Below are positions 1 through 11,785 of a stretch of 64,000 bases of DNA, one piece after another. The translations under genes were made by a program, and so were the position numbers. Within the stretch, counting starts at the first letter, position 1. The number at the start of each line of letters is the position of its first letter. This DNA comes from Euglena gracilis (lineage: Eukaryota; Euglenida; Euglenophyceae; Euglenales): contig CP154956.1 in the NCBI GenBank assembly GCA_039621445.1, positions 47,287,291-47,351,290 of the forward strand, in the 5' to 3' direction. The notes under the pieces are model-generated. The model worked only from the letters and a program-made list of their open reading frames with translations, made no database searches and was not told where the DNA came from.

Positions 1-940
1 ACTTTCCTTCCCGTTCTTCAAGAAGGTTGTTACCCAAAACCTCAACATCATTTTGGTGTTGCTGTTCTCTTGGAAAACCCCCTAAAAAGGAAGGATGAGG
101 AGGGAAACCGAGGAAAAGTGTTTAAGATTTTTTGAAATACAGAAATACAAAATATTCTGATCTAACAAAAAAATGTTTCGAAACATTTGTTTACTGTTTA
201 AAAACGGTTTGGAGAATGAGATAAAGCAAAGGGCAGGGTTAGGGTTAAGGTTAGGGCCCAACAGGCTGTGCATTTCAAATTTGTGAAACTCTCACAAGCG
301 TCATGCAAAGGCCGCTCACGTGGAATTTCCCCCGTCTTTCCAAATTTGCAAAACGAACAAACGAACAGTGGAACCAAAACAAACAGGCTCTGGTCACACG
401 TAAATGCAACAGTTGCAGTTGCAAGCGACTTCACCTCCATAATATTTCGCTGTTGCAAGGAATCTCAGCATGGCATTTCGCTTTCATTTCTTCAGCTTCT
501 TACTTCAACTTCTTTCTGAAACCCACTGATGAAGGAACCATGCATCACCCCGGACTCCAACAATATCAAAAAGTGAATACCCACTTCGTGTTCCAAATGT
601 GATGTGAGATCTTGGAATGAGATGAATGATGGTACAGAGGAAGAAGTTCACATAATTTGATAGAACAATGTTGATGAAAAAAAAACATTGTGATGACACA
701 TCTGCAGACCAAAGGCTAAAATGGTGTTGCAGCTATGATGCACACTGACATTTTGAATGTACCCGTTCCCAAACATTCAAAACAACACAGCATATGATAA
801 GGTGACTTTTTAGCTGAAGGTGTGATTAGTGGTGGGCCCTCCTTTCTTCAGTATAGTAGGTATAGTACGGCTTTTTGATCCGGCTTCGGTCTGGATTGAC
901 AAAAAAAATGTCCGTCCACAAACCATTGGATTGGTCTTCA
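1..940. other. Unassigned A/T-rich stretch, no gene seen
   Basis: All frames are broken into short ORFs without recognisable domains. A short telomere-like run lies at 235-256. I see no RNA gene and no convincing splice-site pair. Confidence 0.5.
235..256 (+). repeat. Interstitial telomere-like repeat (TTAGGG type)
   Basis: Three to four degenerate copies of the TTAGGG hexamer lie in a row, one reading TTAAGG. A similar short run is found near 27973-27990. Both are far too short for a telomere and are best read as interstitial copies. Confidence 0.6.
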
Positions 941-942
941 TT

Positions 943-1345
943 CTGCATCGCCATTCATTGCGGCCTTCCAAATGCGATCCCCATCTCGCGCTAAAAAGTG
1001 GGTTGTACCCAAATTCAAATATCACGGGGTACTCGGGGTCCCACGACAAAGGAAGGGGGAGGAAGGGACCAAGACGGCGAAGCACAACACGATGGCAAGG
1101 ACCTTACCATCTCGTAGTGCGGAGCCCAACAGGGAAGTTTATGAATGCACATCACATATTTTTCCTTTGTGTGGGCCATCTTTGAGCCCAATTACGCCCC
1201 CGTTCTGTGTGATATTTTTTGATGGTGGTGTGAAAAATTTTGATGGTGGAATAGAAAATTTTGGTGGGGGTGTAATTTTTTTGATGCTGCTCGCCCGTGG
1301 ATTCAGGCGCCCCCCCAAGCCCCAATGACCCTACCCGGGCGACAC
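943..1345 (+). repeat. Dispersed repeat family M, copy 1
   Basis: This segment resembles 10715-11038. Shared blocks include 'aatgcgancccnatctc' followed by an 'aaagngngttg' block at the left, and 'gctcgyctgtggattc' with a closing 'ggcgacacct / ggcggcacct' block at the right. The middles differ, and this copy carries a short run of 'ttttgatggtgg' repeats near 1215-1275. No coding capacity or clear TIRs. Confidence 0.45.
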
Positions 1346-2780
1346 CTAAAACCCCAACCAACCAGGGCCCACATTTTCAGCAAGGCTTCCCTCCTCCAAA
1401 AAGTTCGGAGCGTGGACCAAAGATTTGTGCGCATGTGAAAAGTGCGCCGCCCAAGAAACCGTTTGTGCACAATTCTGAAGTTTTAGCTGTTGCAATGTTA
1501 CCTTCAACAAAGTGCTTTGCAGGGTTGCCTTATATGGAGACCGGAAAGGAGTTTTTGCATATGGTTGAGGCGCCGTTGCTTTATCAACTGATTTTGGCAG
1601 GACCCAGAAACCGCATACGAAATCGCCGACCGAGAGGGGGAGGGCCCGCGCCTTCATTTTTGATTCAATACAGTGATATCCAATCTGCATTGTTCTGTTC
1701 CCACCCTGCCGAAGTGGGCGGCCTGGTTTCTGTCTGGCTATCCACCGTTCAAAAAAAAAGTAATTTTTTCCTCAAATGGGCTGAAACAGCAGAGCCGTGA
1801 GACAGCTCCAATAGATGCGCTCCCCGTCGGAGAGGCCGCCCGCCCGCTATTTTTGCGCTGCTTTTTAAAGGGCCTTGCCGAAATCCCCCAAAGGACGGTG
1901 GGGTGGGGGGAAGGCTGCTGTATCGGCACGTGCGATGAGCTTTGCCTACGACCTTCCGGCGGCCTTCCACCCCCCAAAAAAATGTGCGTTCAAAAAGCCG
2001 GCACACGGCCTCACTTGGCGCTTTTTGTCTCGTCTTTGATGTGCCCTGTTTCCGGCCCATGAAGGCCCCCCATGTCGGTGAGATAAAAGCCCGCAATTTC
2101 CGTTTTGTTTAACTTTTTGCTGTGGAAGCCATTGAGTTCTTAAAGAGAAAGATCCAAAACGGGCGATTTTTGATTAAAATCTAGCGCTCATGTGCGGAGG
2201 GTGTGGGGATTCAAAGGTTTTGTTTGGCCTTTTCTTTCTGGGGTGGTTCTTGTCATTGGCATTGGTGTGGGGCAGGTGGGTTTTGAGGTGGACGAATTCA
2301 TTGAAAAATATTTGTGAAAGGTGGAAACTTCAGGGAAAGGTCCTTACAAAGAATTGGAACTCTAGATGCGTTTTTGTTTCAATGGGGAACTTTTTTCGAT
2401 TTCTTGAACAGCAGGACCCTTTGGTGGGATATTTTCAGGAAGGGGTGCTTAATAAAGCCTGACGTTTCCGATGTGTTATTTTTTAACAATTGATTCTGAA
2501 AAACCTCGGCGGATTTTTCGCATGCAAAAATGCGCATGAAAATAAAAAATGATCAATCCCAACGAGAAAATCGTTTGATCCTATTTTTTTTGCTGCTGTT
2601 CATGTTGTTTTACTGCTGTTTCTCTTTTTGGCACATTGAGAATCAAAACAAAAAAAGTTAAAGCAAGTTAAAGCAAGTTAAAACAACAATGAAACGCAAT
2701 AAACACTGGTGGACACAATCGCCGCATGTCTAGCATTCAAAATTGCTCAATTGAACCTGCAGAACCAAAAGAAGTGCAAA
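1346..2780. other. Unassigned stretch, no supported gene
   Basis: Overlapping ORFs on both strands at 1297-2096 are open mainly because the region is poor in A/T stop codons. None shows a domain I can name. From 2100 to 2780 there is A/T-rich DNA with a small 'aaagcaagtta' repeat near 2655. Confidence 0.4.
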
Positions 2781-2924
2781 CCAACCAAGCATCAAAATGA
2801 AAGCACCAACCCTTCTTAAAAACTTTAAACTTAAAAACGCCACCCTTCTTAAAAACTTTAAAACCAACTGTGATTCTGAAAACACAGTGGGGGACCAACA
2901 AAAACATGTCAACCGTACCCTCAC

Positions 2925-3140
2925 CCCCCCCTCAAAGTGGCCCCTCCAGGCACCGTGGGACCCTGAAATGGCCACTCTGGGAGGGGACACCTTTGGGGGG
3001 GGGGGTCAAATTATCAATCAAATCAAATCTTCGGCGCCAAATGCACGGAAGAAAAATGGCCACTTTGGGGGGGAACCAAAATTTGCCAAAGCTTTTGGCC
3101 ACTTTGGGGGGGGGCACTTTGAAGGGGGGGGGGGTGAGGG
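2925..3140 (+). repeat. Family F repeat fragment
   Basis: G-rich blocks of the form 'ggccactttgggggggg' alternate with 'aaatttgccaaa' blocks, beginning with a 'ccctccaggcaccgtggga' motif. The same modules recur at 9670-9880, 23870-24470 and 34330-34840. Confidence 0.6.
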
Positions 3141-4160
3141 TGATTCTGAAAAACTCAGGTGCCGAAAAAATTGCCAACCGTAAATCTGAAAAAATCCGGG
3201 GGATTCAAACAAAAATTTTACAACCAGAAATCTGAAAGAACATAGGGGGGCCCAACGAAAATTGGCCTGCCATGATTCCCAACGAAAACTGGCCAACCGT
3301 CTGTCTGAAAAAAAACCCAGGGAGTCCAATATCTTTGCCAGCCGTAATTCTGAAGAAAAGCTGGGGGCGATGCCAATTGTTGGGGGGTCCAACAAACTTT
3401 TTGCAACCGCATTTGTGCAAAAAAACCCAGGGGGCAACAAAAATTTGCCAGTGGTAATTCTGAAAAAACCCTGGGGGTCCAACAAAAATTTTCAAACCAT
3501 AATTCTGAAAAAAAATCCCAGGAGTCGAAAAATTTGCCAGTCGAAAAACTAACTAGGAAACCCCAGGGGATGCAGCAAAAATTTACCAGCCGTAATTCTG
3601 AAAAAAACCAACTGTGATTCTGAAAAACCCAGTAGGGGTCCAACAAAAATTTATCAATCAACCACATTGTGAAAAAGCCAATGGGGTTGCAAAAAAAATT
3701 GCCAAAAGCAATTCTGAAAAAACATCAGGGGGGGTCCAACGCTTGCCAACCCAACTCCAACTCCAACACGGACGGCAATCCAACTCCAACAAAAAAAATT
3801 ACGTGATAGTGAAGAAAAAAAAACAAGGAGAAAGAAAACAAACAACTGGGAAAACCCAGGGGGTGCAACTGAAATTTACCAACCGTAATTCTGAAAAAAA
3901 AATACCAACCACAATTCTGAAAAAACCCAGGGGGGTTCAAAATTTGCCAACGGGGGTTCCAACAAAAAAATTGTCAAGTGCAATTCTGAAAAAACCCAGG
4001 CGGGTCCGACCAAAATCGGGCAACCGTAAATCTGGGCTCCAGCAAACAACAAAAATCTGGGCTGCAACAAAATATTGTCAACCGTAATTTTGGAAAAACC
4101 CAGAGGGGTCCGACAAAAATTTTTTAACAATAAATCTGGAAAACCTGGGGGGGGACCAAA
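3140..4160 (+). repeat. Degenerate tandem array N, forward half
   Basis: More than fifteen imperfect units of roughly 40-50 bp follow one another. Each contains 'ccgtaattctgaaaaa', then a 'cccagggggg' block, then 'tccaacaaaaatttgcca'. Examples start near 3143, 3300, 3457, 3594, 3708, 3886 and 3989. ORFs across the array come from the repeat and are not real genes. Confidence 0.75.
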
Positions 4161-4479
4161 AATTCCTTCAACTCTTATTCTGCAGAATGCAAAAAGATGG
4201 TAAATTTTTTGCCCCCCCCCGTTTTTTTCAGAATTGCGGTTGGTGAACTTCGTTGTGAAGAAAGATGAAGACCACCGACCCTCCTGCCCCTAGGAAGGGG
4301 ATTTGCCATTCTGAACATGGAGAAACAGTGCAATTTACCTCTAAATTTGGCCCAATTCAAAAAAGGCTGAAACTTCACCAAGACACAACTCCAAACCCAA
4401 ACCCCATTCCTCCCAATAACCCTACACAAAAAATAGCACCATTACCCAAAGGGGGGTCCGTGGTGACAAACTAATGAGA
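4161..4479. other. Spacer between the two halves of array N
   Basis: About 320 bp of non-array sequence separates the forward and inverted halves. It contains a C-run near 4212 and no recognisable gene. Confidence 0.4.
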
Positions 4480-5300
4480 ACCAATTTTAGTTGCACCTGG
4501 GGTTGGTTTGGCAAACTTTGTTGGACCCCCGTGGGATTCTTTCAGAAAAAAAACTTGTTGGAACCCAGAAATGTGACCCCCCCCAGGTTTTTTCGGAACA
4601 CATTTCTGTTGGAACACCCGTTGGCAAATTTTGTTGGATCCCCCCAGGTTTTTCAGTGGCAAATTTTTGTTGGACCCCCTCTGGGTTTTTCAGAATCACG
4701 GTCGATAAATTTCTGTTGCACCCCCTCTGTCATGGGGGGTCATGGGGAACGCCCGCTGACAAAATGTGGCAATTTTTGGCATCATGGCACAAATCCCAAT
4801 GGTGAGGCCATTTGTGTTTTGGGTGCCCCCTGCCGCCTTTGGGTTTCTCTTGTGTGTGCGAAAGGTGAGGCGGGGCCATGTCACCCCACCCCTATCAAAC
4901 AACCAAACAACCACAAAAACCACCCAAATGGCCAACATGGATCCCAACGTACGGGTCTCTGACCGTCCAAAGGGCGTCGCACCATAACCGGAAGGGGGGG
5001 GGTCCGACGTACCATAACAGGTAAGTGCCCAAAAATTTGCCAACCGTAAACCTGAAAAAAAAACACATGGGGGGTGCCAACAAAAAATTGCCCCTTTTTT
5101 TCAGATTTGGGGTTGGTGATTTTGTTGGACCAATCCGGGACCCTCCCCCTGGGGTTTTACAGAATCACCGTTGGCAAATTTTTGGACCCCCCAAGGTTTT
5201 TTAAGAATAACGGTTGGAGAGTTTTTGGTCCTGGGCGTTTTCAGAATCAAGGTTGGGAAATTTTTGACCCCTTCTGGTTTTTCCAGATCTGCGGTAGTGC
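4480..5300 (-). repeat. Degenerate tandem array N, inverted half
   Basis: The same unit as at 3140-4160 appears as its reverse complement: 'tttttcagaatnacggttgg', 'caaatttttgttgg', 'accccccngggtttt'. Units are visible near 4530, 4585, 4650, 4682, 5100, 5152, 5195, 5238 and 5275. Together the halves form a very long imperfect inverted repeat of about 2.1 kb. An unrelated insert lies near 4730-5000. Confidence 0.7.
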
Positions 5301-5354
5301 AACAAAAAGCGCAACCAACTGTAATCCTGCAAAAAAAAAAACCAAGAAACTGTT

Positions 5355-5765
5355 CGGACCTGAATTTTCAGCTGGGCTGATCAAAAAACAGCATGGATCT
5401 GGCACAGGGGGGCGGGGGGCAATAAAAGCACGGATTGTGGCCCAAAATTTTCAGCTGGGTTCAAGGTTCCCGTTTTTTTTTTGTGTTTTAAAACAAAGCA
5501 AAAAACTTTCATGAATAAAAACCGGTGTAGAAACGGTTTTCTGTTTTAAAAAAGGGTGTTTATTTCAAATAAAACACTACAAATAGGGAAAAAACCTGTT
5601 TTAAACAACTTGCTTAAAAACAGCCCGGGAACCTTGGCTGGGTTGCCCGAAAACAGTGCAGATTGTGGCACACATATTTCAGGGGGGCTGCCCAAAAAAA
5701 GTGTGGATTGTTGCCATGAATTTTCATTTGTGAATTGTGGCACTATTCAGCTCTGGGCTGCCGGG
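5355..5765 (+). repeat. Array O, left portion
   Basis: Units of about 45 bp combine 'gtggcccaaaattttcagct', 'gggctgccc' and an A-run followed by 'cagcatgg' or 'gtgtggattgt'. The array resumes at 7565 after the intervening element A1 and family H, so it looks as if it was split by those insertions. Confidence 0.65.
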
Positions 5766-5899
5766 GGTGGAGGGGAGGGGGTGATCCCCCCTTAATTGAG
5801 CATTTGGGTCCAGGGAATTTTTTTTTCATGCGCCGAAGGCGTCAAAAAATTTTTTGCCCTCTTTCTAAAGGAATTTTGACCCCCCTCCTGGGCGCAAGG

Positions 5900-7394
5900 C
5901 GGTAGACTGGGGGGGGGGGGGTAGTGGGTAGTCGGCCGACTAGTCGGCCGACTACCCAATTGGTCCACCGACTAGTCCTAGTCGGTAGCTAGTCGGCGAG
6001 ACAGGGGGGGGGGGTAGTGGGTAGTCGGCCAACTAGTCGGCCGACTACCCACTCTAATGTACTAACGGGTCAAAACCGCCGACTTTTAAGCCCCCCCCCC
6101 ATGAACAAAATCCAATGGAAACTAGTCGGTGGCTAGTCGGCGGTCATAAAAATGGCCTGTGGCGGGCCCAAATCACCCGGAAATGGTCCGGATGGGTCCA
6201 AATAAGTGTCTTACGCCTAAATAAACACCCCCAGATGGAAATCTTTGGTCAGTGGGGGGTCGGTGTGCCCTTGATGGGGGTCCGGAGGGGTAAAAAACCA
6301 ATGATGAAACAGGGATTACATTAAAATCCTTTAGAAATGCAAACTGCAATCTGCGTTTTGCATCACGAGAGGCAGAAAACTCCCCCCTCCACCCCAATCC
6401 GAGACTCAAATAACAAAATCCCTTCTGTGTTGGCAACATACTCGGGGGCTAAGTCGTTTTTGTGGCTCACTTTGGCATAGGCGGGGGGGGCTCCGCCCCC
6501 CCCGCACCCCCCCCCTCAAATAACAAAATCCCTTCTCTGTTGGCAACATACTCGGGGGCTAAGTCGTTTTTGTGGCTCACTTTGGCATAGGCGGGGGGGC
6601 TCCGCCCCCCCCGCACCCCCCCCCTCAAATAACAAAATCCCTTCTCTGTTGGCAACATACTCGGGGGCTAAGTCGTTTTTGTGGCTCACTTTGGCATAGG
6701 CGGGGGGGGCTCCGCCCCCCCCGCACCCCCCCCCTCAAATAACAAAATCCCTTCTCTGTTGGCAACATACTCAGGGGCTAAGTCGTTTTTGTGGCTCACT
6801 TTGGCATAGGCGGGGGGGGCTCCGCCCCCCCCCCGCACCCCCCCCCCTCAAATAACAAAATCCCTTCTGTGTTTGCAACATACTCGGGGGCTAAGTCGTT
6901 TTTGTGGCTCACTTTGGCATAGGCGGGGGGGGCTCCGCCCCCCCCGCACCCCCCCCCTCAAATAACAAAATCCCTTCTATGTTGGCAATAGACTTGGAGG
7001 GATAAGACCCTTTTTTTGTGCAAATTTTGACTTATATTGAAAATTCATGGGGAGAGGTGTACTTTTGTCAAAAGTGGCCCAAAATGGACATTTTCCCCCA
7101 ATTTTTTTGCAGATTCACCCCCGATTGGGGGGTTCTGGAGCCATTTGGGTGGGTTTTGACCGGCGTTGAGGTGATTTAGACAATTTTTTTTTCCCAGGGG
7201 GGGGGCTTAAAAGTCGGCGGTTTTGACCCGTTAGTACATTAGAGTGGGTAGTCGGCCGACTAGTCGGCCGACTACCCACTACCCCCCCGCCGACTAGCTA
7301 CCGACCAATTAGTCGGCCGACTAGTCGGTGGACCAATTGGGTAGTCGGCCGACTAGTCGGCCGACTACCCACTACCCCCCCCCCCAGTCTACCG
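5900..7394. mobile_element. Long-TIR element A, copy 1
   Basis: The left end (about 5900-6095) and right end (about 7195-7394) are inverted copies of nearly 200 bp. Both contain repeated 'tagtcggccgacta' palindromes, a 'gtagactgggg' terminus and an inner 'ctaatgtactaacgggtc...ccgacttttaagc' block. No transposase ORF is present; the interior is mostly a 110-bp tandem array. A clear target-site duplication could not be fixed. Further copies: 41011-43152 (complete ends), 33840-34145 (interior), and an end fragment at 57505-57552. Confidence 0.8.
6411..6985. repeat. 110-bp tandem repeat inside element A1
   Basis: Units start with 'taacaaaatcccttct' at 6411, 6521, 6630, 6740, 6853 and 6963, giving five full periods of 109-113 bp. 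Each unit contains the hairpin-prone block 'ggggggctccgcccccc'. The copies are nearly identical, so the amplification is recent. Confidence 0.9.
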
Positions 7395-7424
7395 TTTGGC
7401 ACTCCCCTCCTGACCACCCCCCCC

Positions 7425-7545
7425 CCCCTTATTGTCCCACCGACCTGTAAGACCGTACCAAAGGAATTTCATTGGCCGGGTCAAAAAAACCCCCCGTCGG
7501 CCGGGGGGGGGGGGTGGAATTTGAGCATTTGGGGGGTCCGTTGGC
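7425..7545 (+). repeat. Family H repeat, copy 1
   Basis: Contains 'cttattgtcccaccgacct' and 'accaaaggaatttcattggc' followed by 'ccccccgtcggcc'. The same modules lie at 17813-17995 and, reversed, at 31803-31970. Confidence 0.65.
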
Positions 7546-7564
7546 CCGTGGGTGTGCTCAAATA

Positions 7565-8195
7565 AAGGGGGGGGGGCAAAAAGCACAGATCGCGGCCCAA
7601 AATTTCTTTGCTGGGCTGCCCCCCCAAAAAAAACAGTACAGATCATGGCCCTGAATTTTTACCTGGGCTGCCCCCCCCCCCAAATTGTGGAGCGTGGCCC
7701 CGATATTTCAGGGGGGCTCCCCCAAAAAATGCGTGATCATGGCCCTAAATCTCCAGCCGGGGCCGCCCAAAAATAAAAGTAGGATGGTGGCCCCAAATTT
7801 TCAGCTGGGCTGCTCAAAAACAGCATGGATTGAGGCCCAGATATTTTCGGGGGGGGGGGGGGGCTGACGAAAAAAAGATTGTGGTCCGAAATTTTCAGCC
7901 GGGTCCCCAAAAAACGTGGAGCGTGGCCTGATGTTTGGGGGGGGGGGCTGACCGCAAAAAAACGCAGGGGGACTGTTGCCCAGATGTTTCGGGAGGGGGT
8001 GATTTAAAAAGTACAGATTGTGGTCCAAATTATCGGGGGTGGGGGGGGATAAAAGCACGTATTGTGGCGCCGAATTTTCAGCTGCCCCCAAAAAACAGAT
8101 TGTGGCCCTAAATGTTCAGCTGAGTTACTCCCCCAAAAAAAGATCGGATCGTGGCTCTAAATATTCAGCTGGGCCCAAAAAAAATACGGATCTCG
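7565..8195 (+). repeat. Array O, right portion
   Basis: About twelve degenerate units of roughly 45 bp of the 'gtggcccnaaattttcagct / gggctgccc' type. A last block at 8640-8760 follows an A/T-rich interruption. Confidence 0.7.
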
Positions 8196-8640
8196 TGTCC
8201 TTCTGAGCGGGACTCCGGGTGACATTTTTTTTGTTTTCAAAAAAAAATATTTTTAAAAAATTCCTTAAAAAAACACTCTCTTTGGAAAATGCAAAAAAAC
8301 GCCATTTCCGTTAAAAAAACACCAATTTTTCAAAAAAACCTCAGAGATTTTTTCAATTAACAAAAAAAGACATTTTTTGGTCACATGGACATTTTTCCAT
8401 TTTTTGAAACTGTTGTTTTTAAAAATCCTCTTGAGGGCATTGTTGGGGCAAATACCCAAAGTTAAGGTTTTTGAACAATTTTTTGGAATTGAAGTAAACT
8501 TGGGTTTTTCCCACATGAAAATTTGGATTTTGGCACCAAAATTAGGAATATCCAGCAGTTTTATCCAAAAAAAAATCCTTTTCAAGAAATTTTCCCGAGA
8601 CTCTTGATGACTTTGGTTTTTTTTTGAAAAACAACAAACC
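8196..8640. other. A- and T-run-rich stretch inside array O
   Basis: Long A-runs and T-runs dominate. ORFs on both strands (8265-8607) are low-complexity Lys/Phe-rich readings and are not supported as genes. Confidence 0.5.
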
Positions 8641-8784
8641 GTGGATTTTCAGCTGGGCTGCCCCCCCCCCCAAAAGAACAGAGTGTGGCCGAGATGTTGC
8701 CCCCCCCCCAAAATGTGGATCGTGGCACTTTATTTTGGGCTGCCGAGAAAAAGTGCTGGCTCAGATGGAGGGGGGGGGTGCCCC

Positions 8785-8965
8785 AGGATGGACGTCACCA
8801 CCGACGGGGGGAGGCACGCCTCGAAGCCCCCCAGCCCCGGCTCCACGGCGTCGTCGTCCATGCGGGGGCGACCGGCACGGCCACCGGCGGGAGTGGGGCT
8901 GCGCGGGCTGTGCCTGGGGGGACGGACAACGAAATGCCCCACTGGCAGCCAATCCGGTGGGGGTT
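8785..8965. other. GC-rich block of uncertain coding nature
   Basis: A GC-rich island without the homopolymers of its surroundings stays open in several frames on both strands. The plus frame beginning with the ATG at 8790 gives a Pro/Ser/Gly-rich peptide. I recognise no domain and no convincing splice-site pair. It may be a captured exon or simply GC-rich DNA. Confidence 0.25.
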
Positions 8966-9284
8966 TAAGAGCACTTTTGAGAGCACAGGGGCAGCGGCAC
9001 CCACCATCCCCTGGAGGTTGGGACCTAGTTTGGGTCACTTTGGGTCGTTTAGGGTCATTTTGGGTCCAAATGTTTTCAGGCAGGGAAACCCAACCCCCTC
9101 CCCCCAGGGCACGGCCCTTCTTGCTGAAACATTCTTTTGAATCTTTTGATGGAGCAAGTTGAAGATACTTTTTGACTCCATAACAAACTGGACAAACTGG
9201 AGGAGACAAACTGAAAGTGGGCTGTCTTAAAAAAGGACGGATTGACACGTTGTTTTGTTTTCTTATTTATAAAAAAACGCCAAA

Positions 9285-9515
9285 CTATGCAACGGGGGGT
9301 TGGTACGCCGTGGCGAGGGGGTCCGAATAGGGGGGGGAGGGGGGAAATGGCCGGAAAATGGCGTGGCGAGGGGGTCTCGGATGGGGGGGGGAGGGGTGTA
9401 CCATGGTTGCACAATGAAAAATGTGTTGGGTGGCGTGGCGAGGGGGTCCGGCTAGGGGGGGGGGGGTAAATGGCGTGGCGAGCCCCTCGGAGGGGGGGGA
9501 GGGGAGTACCAATCC
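9285..9515 (-). mobile_element. Family L short element, copy 1
   Basis: Four or more units of 'ggcgtggcgagggggtc' separated by G-runs lie between inverted ends ('ggggttggtacgcc' at the left, 'ggagtaccaatcccc' at the right). A second, oppositely oriented copy at 14153-14396 interrupts reverse-transcriptase coding sequence, which shows that the family moves. Confidence 0.65.
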
Positions 9516-9669
9516 CCCAACCTTGTGTAAGCGTGAGTTGCCACAGATGCCAATTCAAGCACACCTTGTCCATTCGAAGGGCTTCCAAAATGAAACTCGA
9601 AAATCCTTCAATTACAAATCATAATGGCATGCGATCTGCAGAATTGATTCACATTAATTGTACAAAACC

Positions 9670-9880
9670 CCCCTAATGACATCCACCCCCATCCCCCCCC
9701 CATAATGGCCACCCTCCAGGCACCATGGGACCCGAAACGGCTTTGAAAACCGCTTTGGGGTGGGGAAACTCTGGGAGGGGGCAAATTTTGCCAAAGGCGC
9801 CGAAACAAAGTGGCCACTTTGAGGGTGAACCAACAGTTGCCACTTGGGGGTGGAACACTTTGAGGGGGTCTGAGGGTACT
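9670..9880 (+). repeat. Family F repeat fragment
   Basis: Shows the 'ccctccaggcaccatggga' start module and 'ggccactttgaggg' modules of family F. It is followed by CAACCT micro-repeats at 9925-9960 and 10135-10170. Confidence 0.55.
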
Positions 9881-10714
9881 TGCAATTTGCGTGCGGCCAA
9901 TGGACATGGCAAGGCTGGATTGAGGTTGAGGTTTGCAAAACAACCTCAACCTCAATGTCGCCGGGTTGGCGATTTTAAACGCAGAGATAAATGACAACTG
10001 CCCTACATTTGAAAATTCCAGTTAATTTGCCTGTACAATTTTTTGCCAAGGAGTCCTTTTCCTTTGCAATTTGATTGCCAAGGAGTCCTTTTCCTTTGCA
10101 TTTTGACATAAAGGTGACATGGGAAGGATTGAGGCTGCGAAACCTCAACCTCAACCTCAACCTCAATGTCAACCTGAACAGCAATCCTGATTCCTCAATC
10201 CAACCATGGACATGCGTCAAAAAAAAGCTTCCTTTTGACCGGGCTGCAAAAACCTCCAAAATGGCCCGTTTCGGAGTCTTTTTTTCAATTTTGGCGGATG
10301 GAACCCTCCAAAATGCATAAAAAGTCGAAAAGCACCCAAATGTTTTCCAATGTTTCGCGAACCCCTCCATATTCCCCCCCCATTGCAGTTAGACACCCTG
10401 GCCAGAGCCTGAGGTGGCGTTTTGGGAGGGGTTGGTGCACCACAAATGACAACCTCCATTGAAGACATCCCCCCCTGAAGAAAGTCCTAAAATGAGCAAT
10501 TTTGATTTAAGCAAACCAAAAAAAATGAATGAAACATCAGAAAGGGCACAAAATTTGAAATGAAACAGGGGCCACTTTCAAACATCCATACAAAGTTGAC
10601 CAACTGTGGGGGTGACAAACATCCGTCCCACTTCCCACCTTATGATTGATTGTTACGATACAATGGCAGGATACGATACAGGGTACGATACAATTCAAAA
10701 AATGCCTTGGTATA
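9881..10714. other. Unassigned stretch with small direct repeats
   Basis: Contains a duplicated 25-bp block beginning 'tgccaaggagtcctttt' (near 10048 and 10078) and three 'acgataca' copies (10656-10690). No gene recognised. Confidence 0.4.
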
Positions 10715-11038
10715 CATCGCCGCCTCTCGCGGCCGCCCGTCTCTCGAATGCGAGCCCTATCTCCCGCTACAAAGCGAGTTGGAACCAAAATCATATATCA
10801 GCACGTGCAGTTTAGGAATGCGCGCCACATATCTGACGGGCAGCCGATCTTCCGTACGGAGCCGATTTGAGCCTCCGGGAAGCAGGGGGACATTCCCGTC
10901 CGGAAACTGATCGATTTGAGATACCCGAAAAAAATTTTATTCAAAGTTTTCCCAGTAGCGTTAACTGCTCGTCTGTGGATTCGGGGCCCCTCCCCCAAAT
11001 CCTACTGACATTCGCGCCGCCGGGGCGGCACCTATAAT
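10715..11038 (+). repeat. Dispersed repeat family M, copy 2
   Basis: Diverged relative of 943-1345, with matching blocks at both ends and an unlike middle. The element K1 begins directly at its right edge. Confidence 0.45.
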
Positions 11039-11040
11039 AA

Positions 11041-11303
11041 GAGCATGATTCACGCAAGGGGTCAAAAACGCGAAAATGTGAAATTCGGACCCAAAAAACG
11101 GCGCCCTAATGGAAAACGTGCCTGACCACAGATGCCTTAATCGAAAACGTGTCATTGCCACAGATGCCCTCATTGAAAACGTGCCTAACCACAGATGCCT
11201 TAATGGAAAACGTGTCATTGCCACAGATGCCCTCATTGAAAACGTGTTCATGACCACGAATTTCAGGGCAGGCATTTGGCGGGCTGAACACGTTTTTAGG
11301 CTG
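11041..11303 (+). mobile_element. Array-bearing short element K, copy 1
   Basis: A 5' block ('aaggggtcaaaaacgcgaaa') is followed by about five units of 31-32 bp around 'gatgccttaatggaaaacg', then by a terminal block at 11248-11303 that reads, reversed, GCCTGCCCTGAAATTCGTGG inside 'gtgttcagcccgcc...catgaacacg'. The matching left terminus is present in the second copy (13293-13346) but not visible here. Confidence 0.7.
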
Positions 11304-11557
11304 AAATCTGGGCTCAGCCACAACTTGTTTACCATGCCCCCCCCCCCATATAAGACCCCCTCCCCATATAAGACCCCCCCCTGGTAGGATTGTACTTGAA
11401 ATTTTTCCGAAAAATATAATGGAAATTTTTCCGAAATTTTTCCAGGAAACATAAATTATATTTTTCCGAGTGGAAAAATATGGAAATTTATTTTTTTTGA
11501 AGCAAGGCACAATGAGGAAAAGTTTTTATCTTCCCACTCCTTTCTCAGGATTTTTTC

Positions 11558-11785
11558 ATGGGTCGCCACAGAAAGCATGCCATATGGGAACAGTTTGTGC
11601 CGAAGAACAAGGATGGGGCAGTTTGTGATGTAGCGAAGGCAGTCAAGGCCCACTATTGCCATTGCGAATGGACTCAGAAGGCCAATATCACCCGGATGAC
11701 TCAGCATTACGAAGCATATCACCGGAGCAACGTTGTGCCGGTTGCAGTGGTCCACCCTTATGAGGAGGAGCCCCGAAAATCATGA
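11558..11785 (+). pseudogene. hAT transposase N-terminus, BED-type zinc-finger region
   Basis: The ORF opens with a basic stretch followed by a finger-like segment with two Cys (residues about 34-36) and paired His (about 48 and 53), placed as in the BED finger that binds transposon ends. The two Cys are one residue apart instead of the usual two, so the finger is degenerate. After residue 70 the frame is lost. The next frame (to about 11890) continues with a Ser-rich segment and a Lys-Lys-Gln-Lys motif that is common just after BED fingers in hAT proteins. A frameshift therefore separates the two. Confidence 0.65.

Noticed and set aside
235-256. Chromosome end
   Set aside because: Only three to four degenerate telomeric units are present, with other DNA on both sides.
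11100-11250. Regular 31-bp units resembling a CRISPR array
   Set aside because: There are no unique spacers; units abut each other, the sequence is eukaryotic, and the array lies inside a TIR-bearing element.
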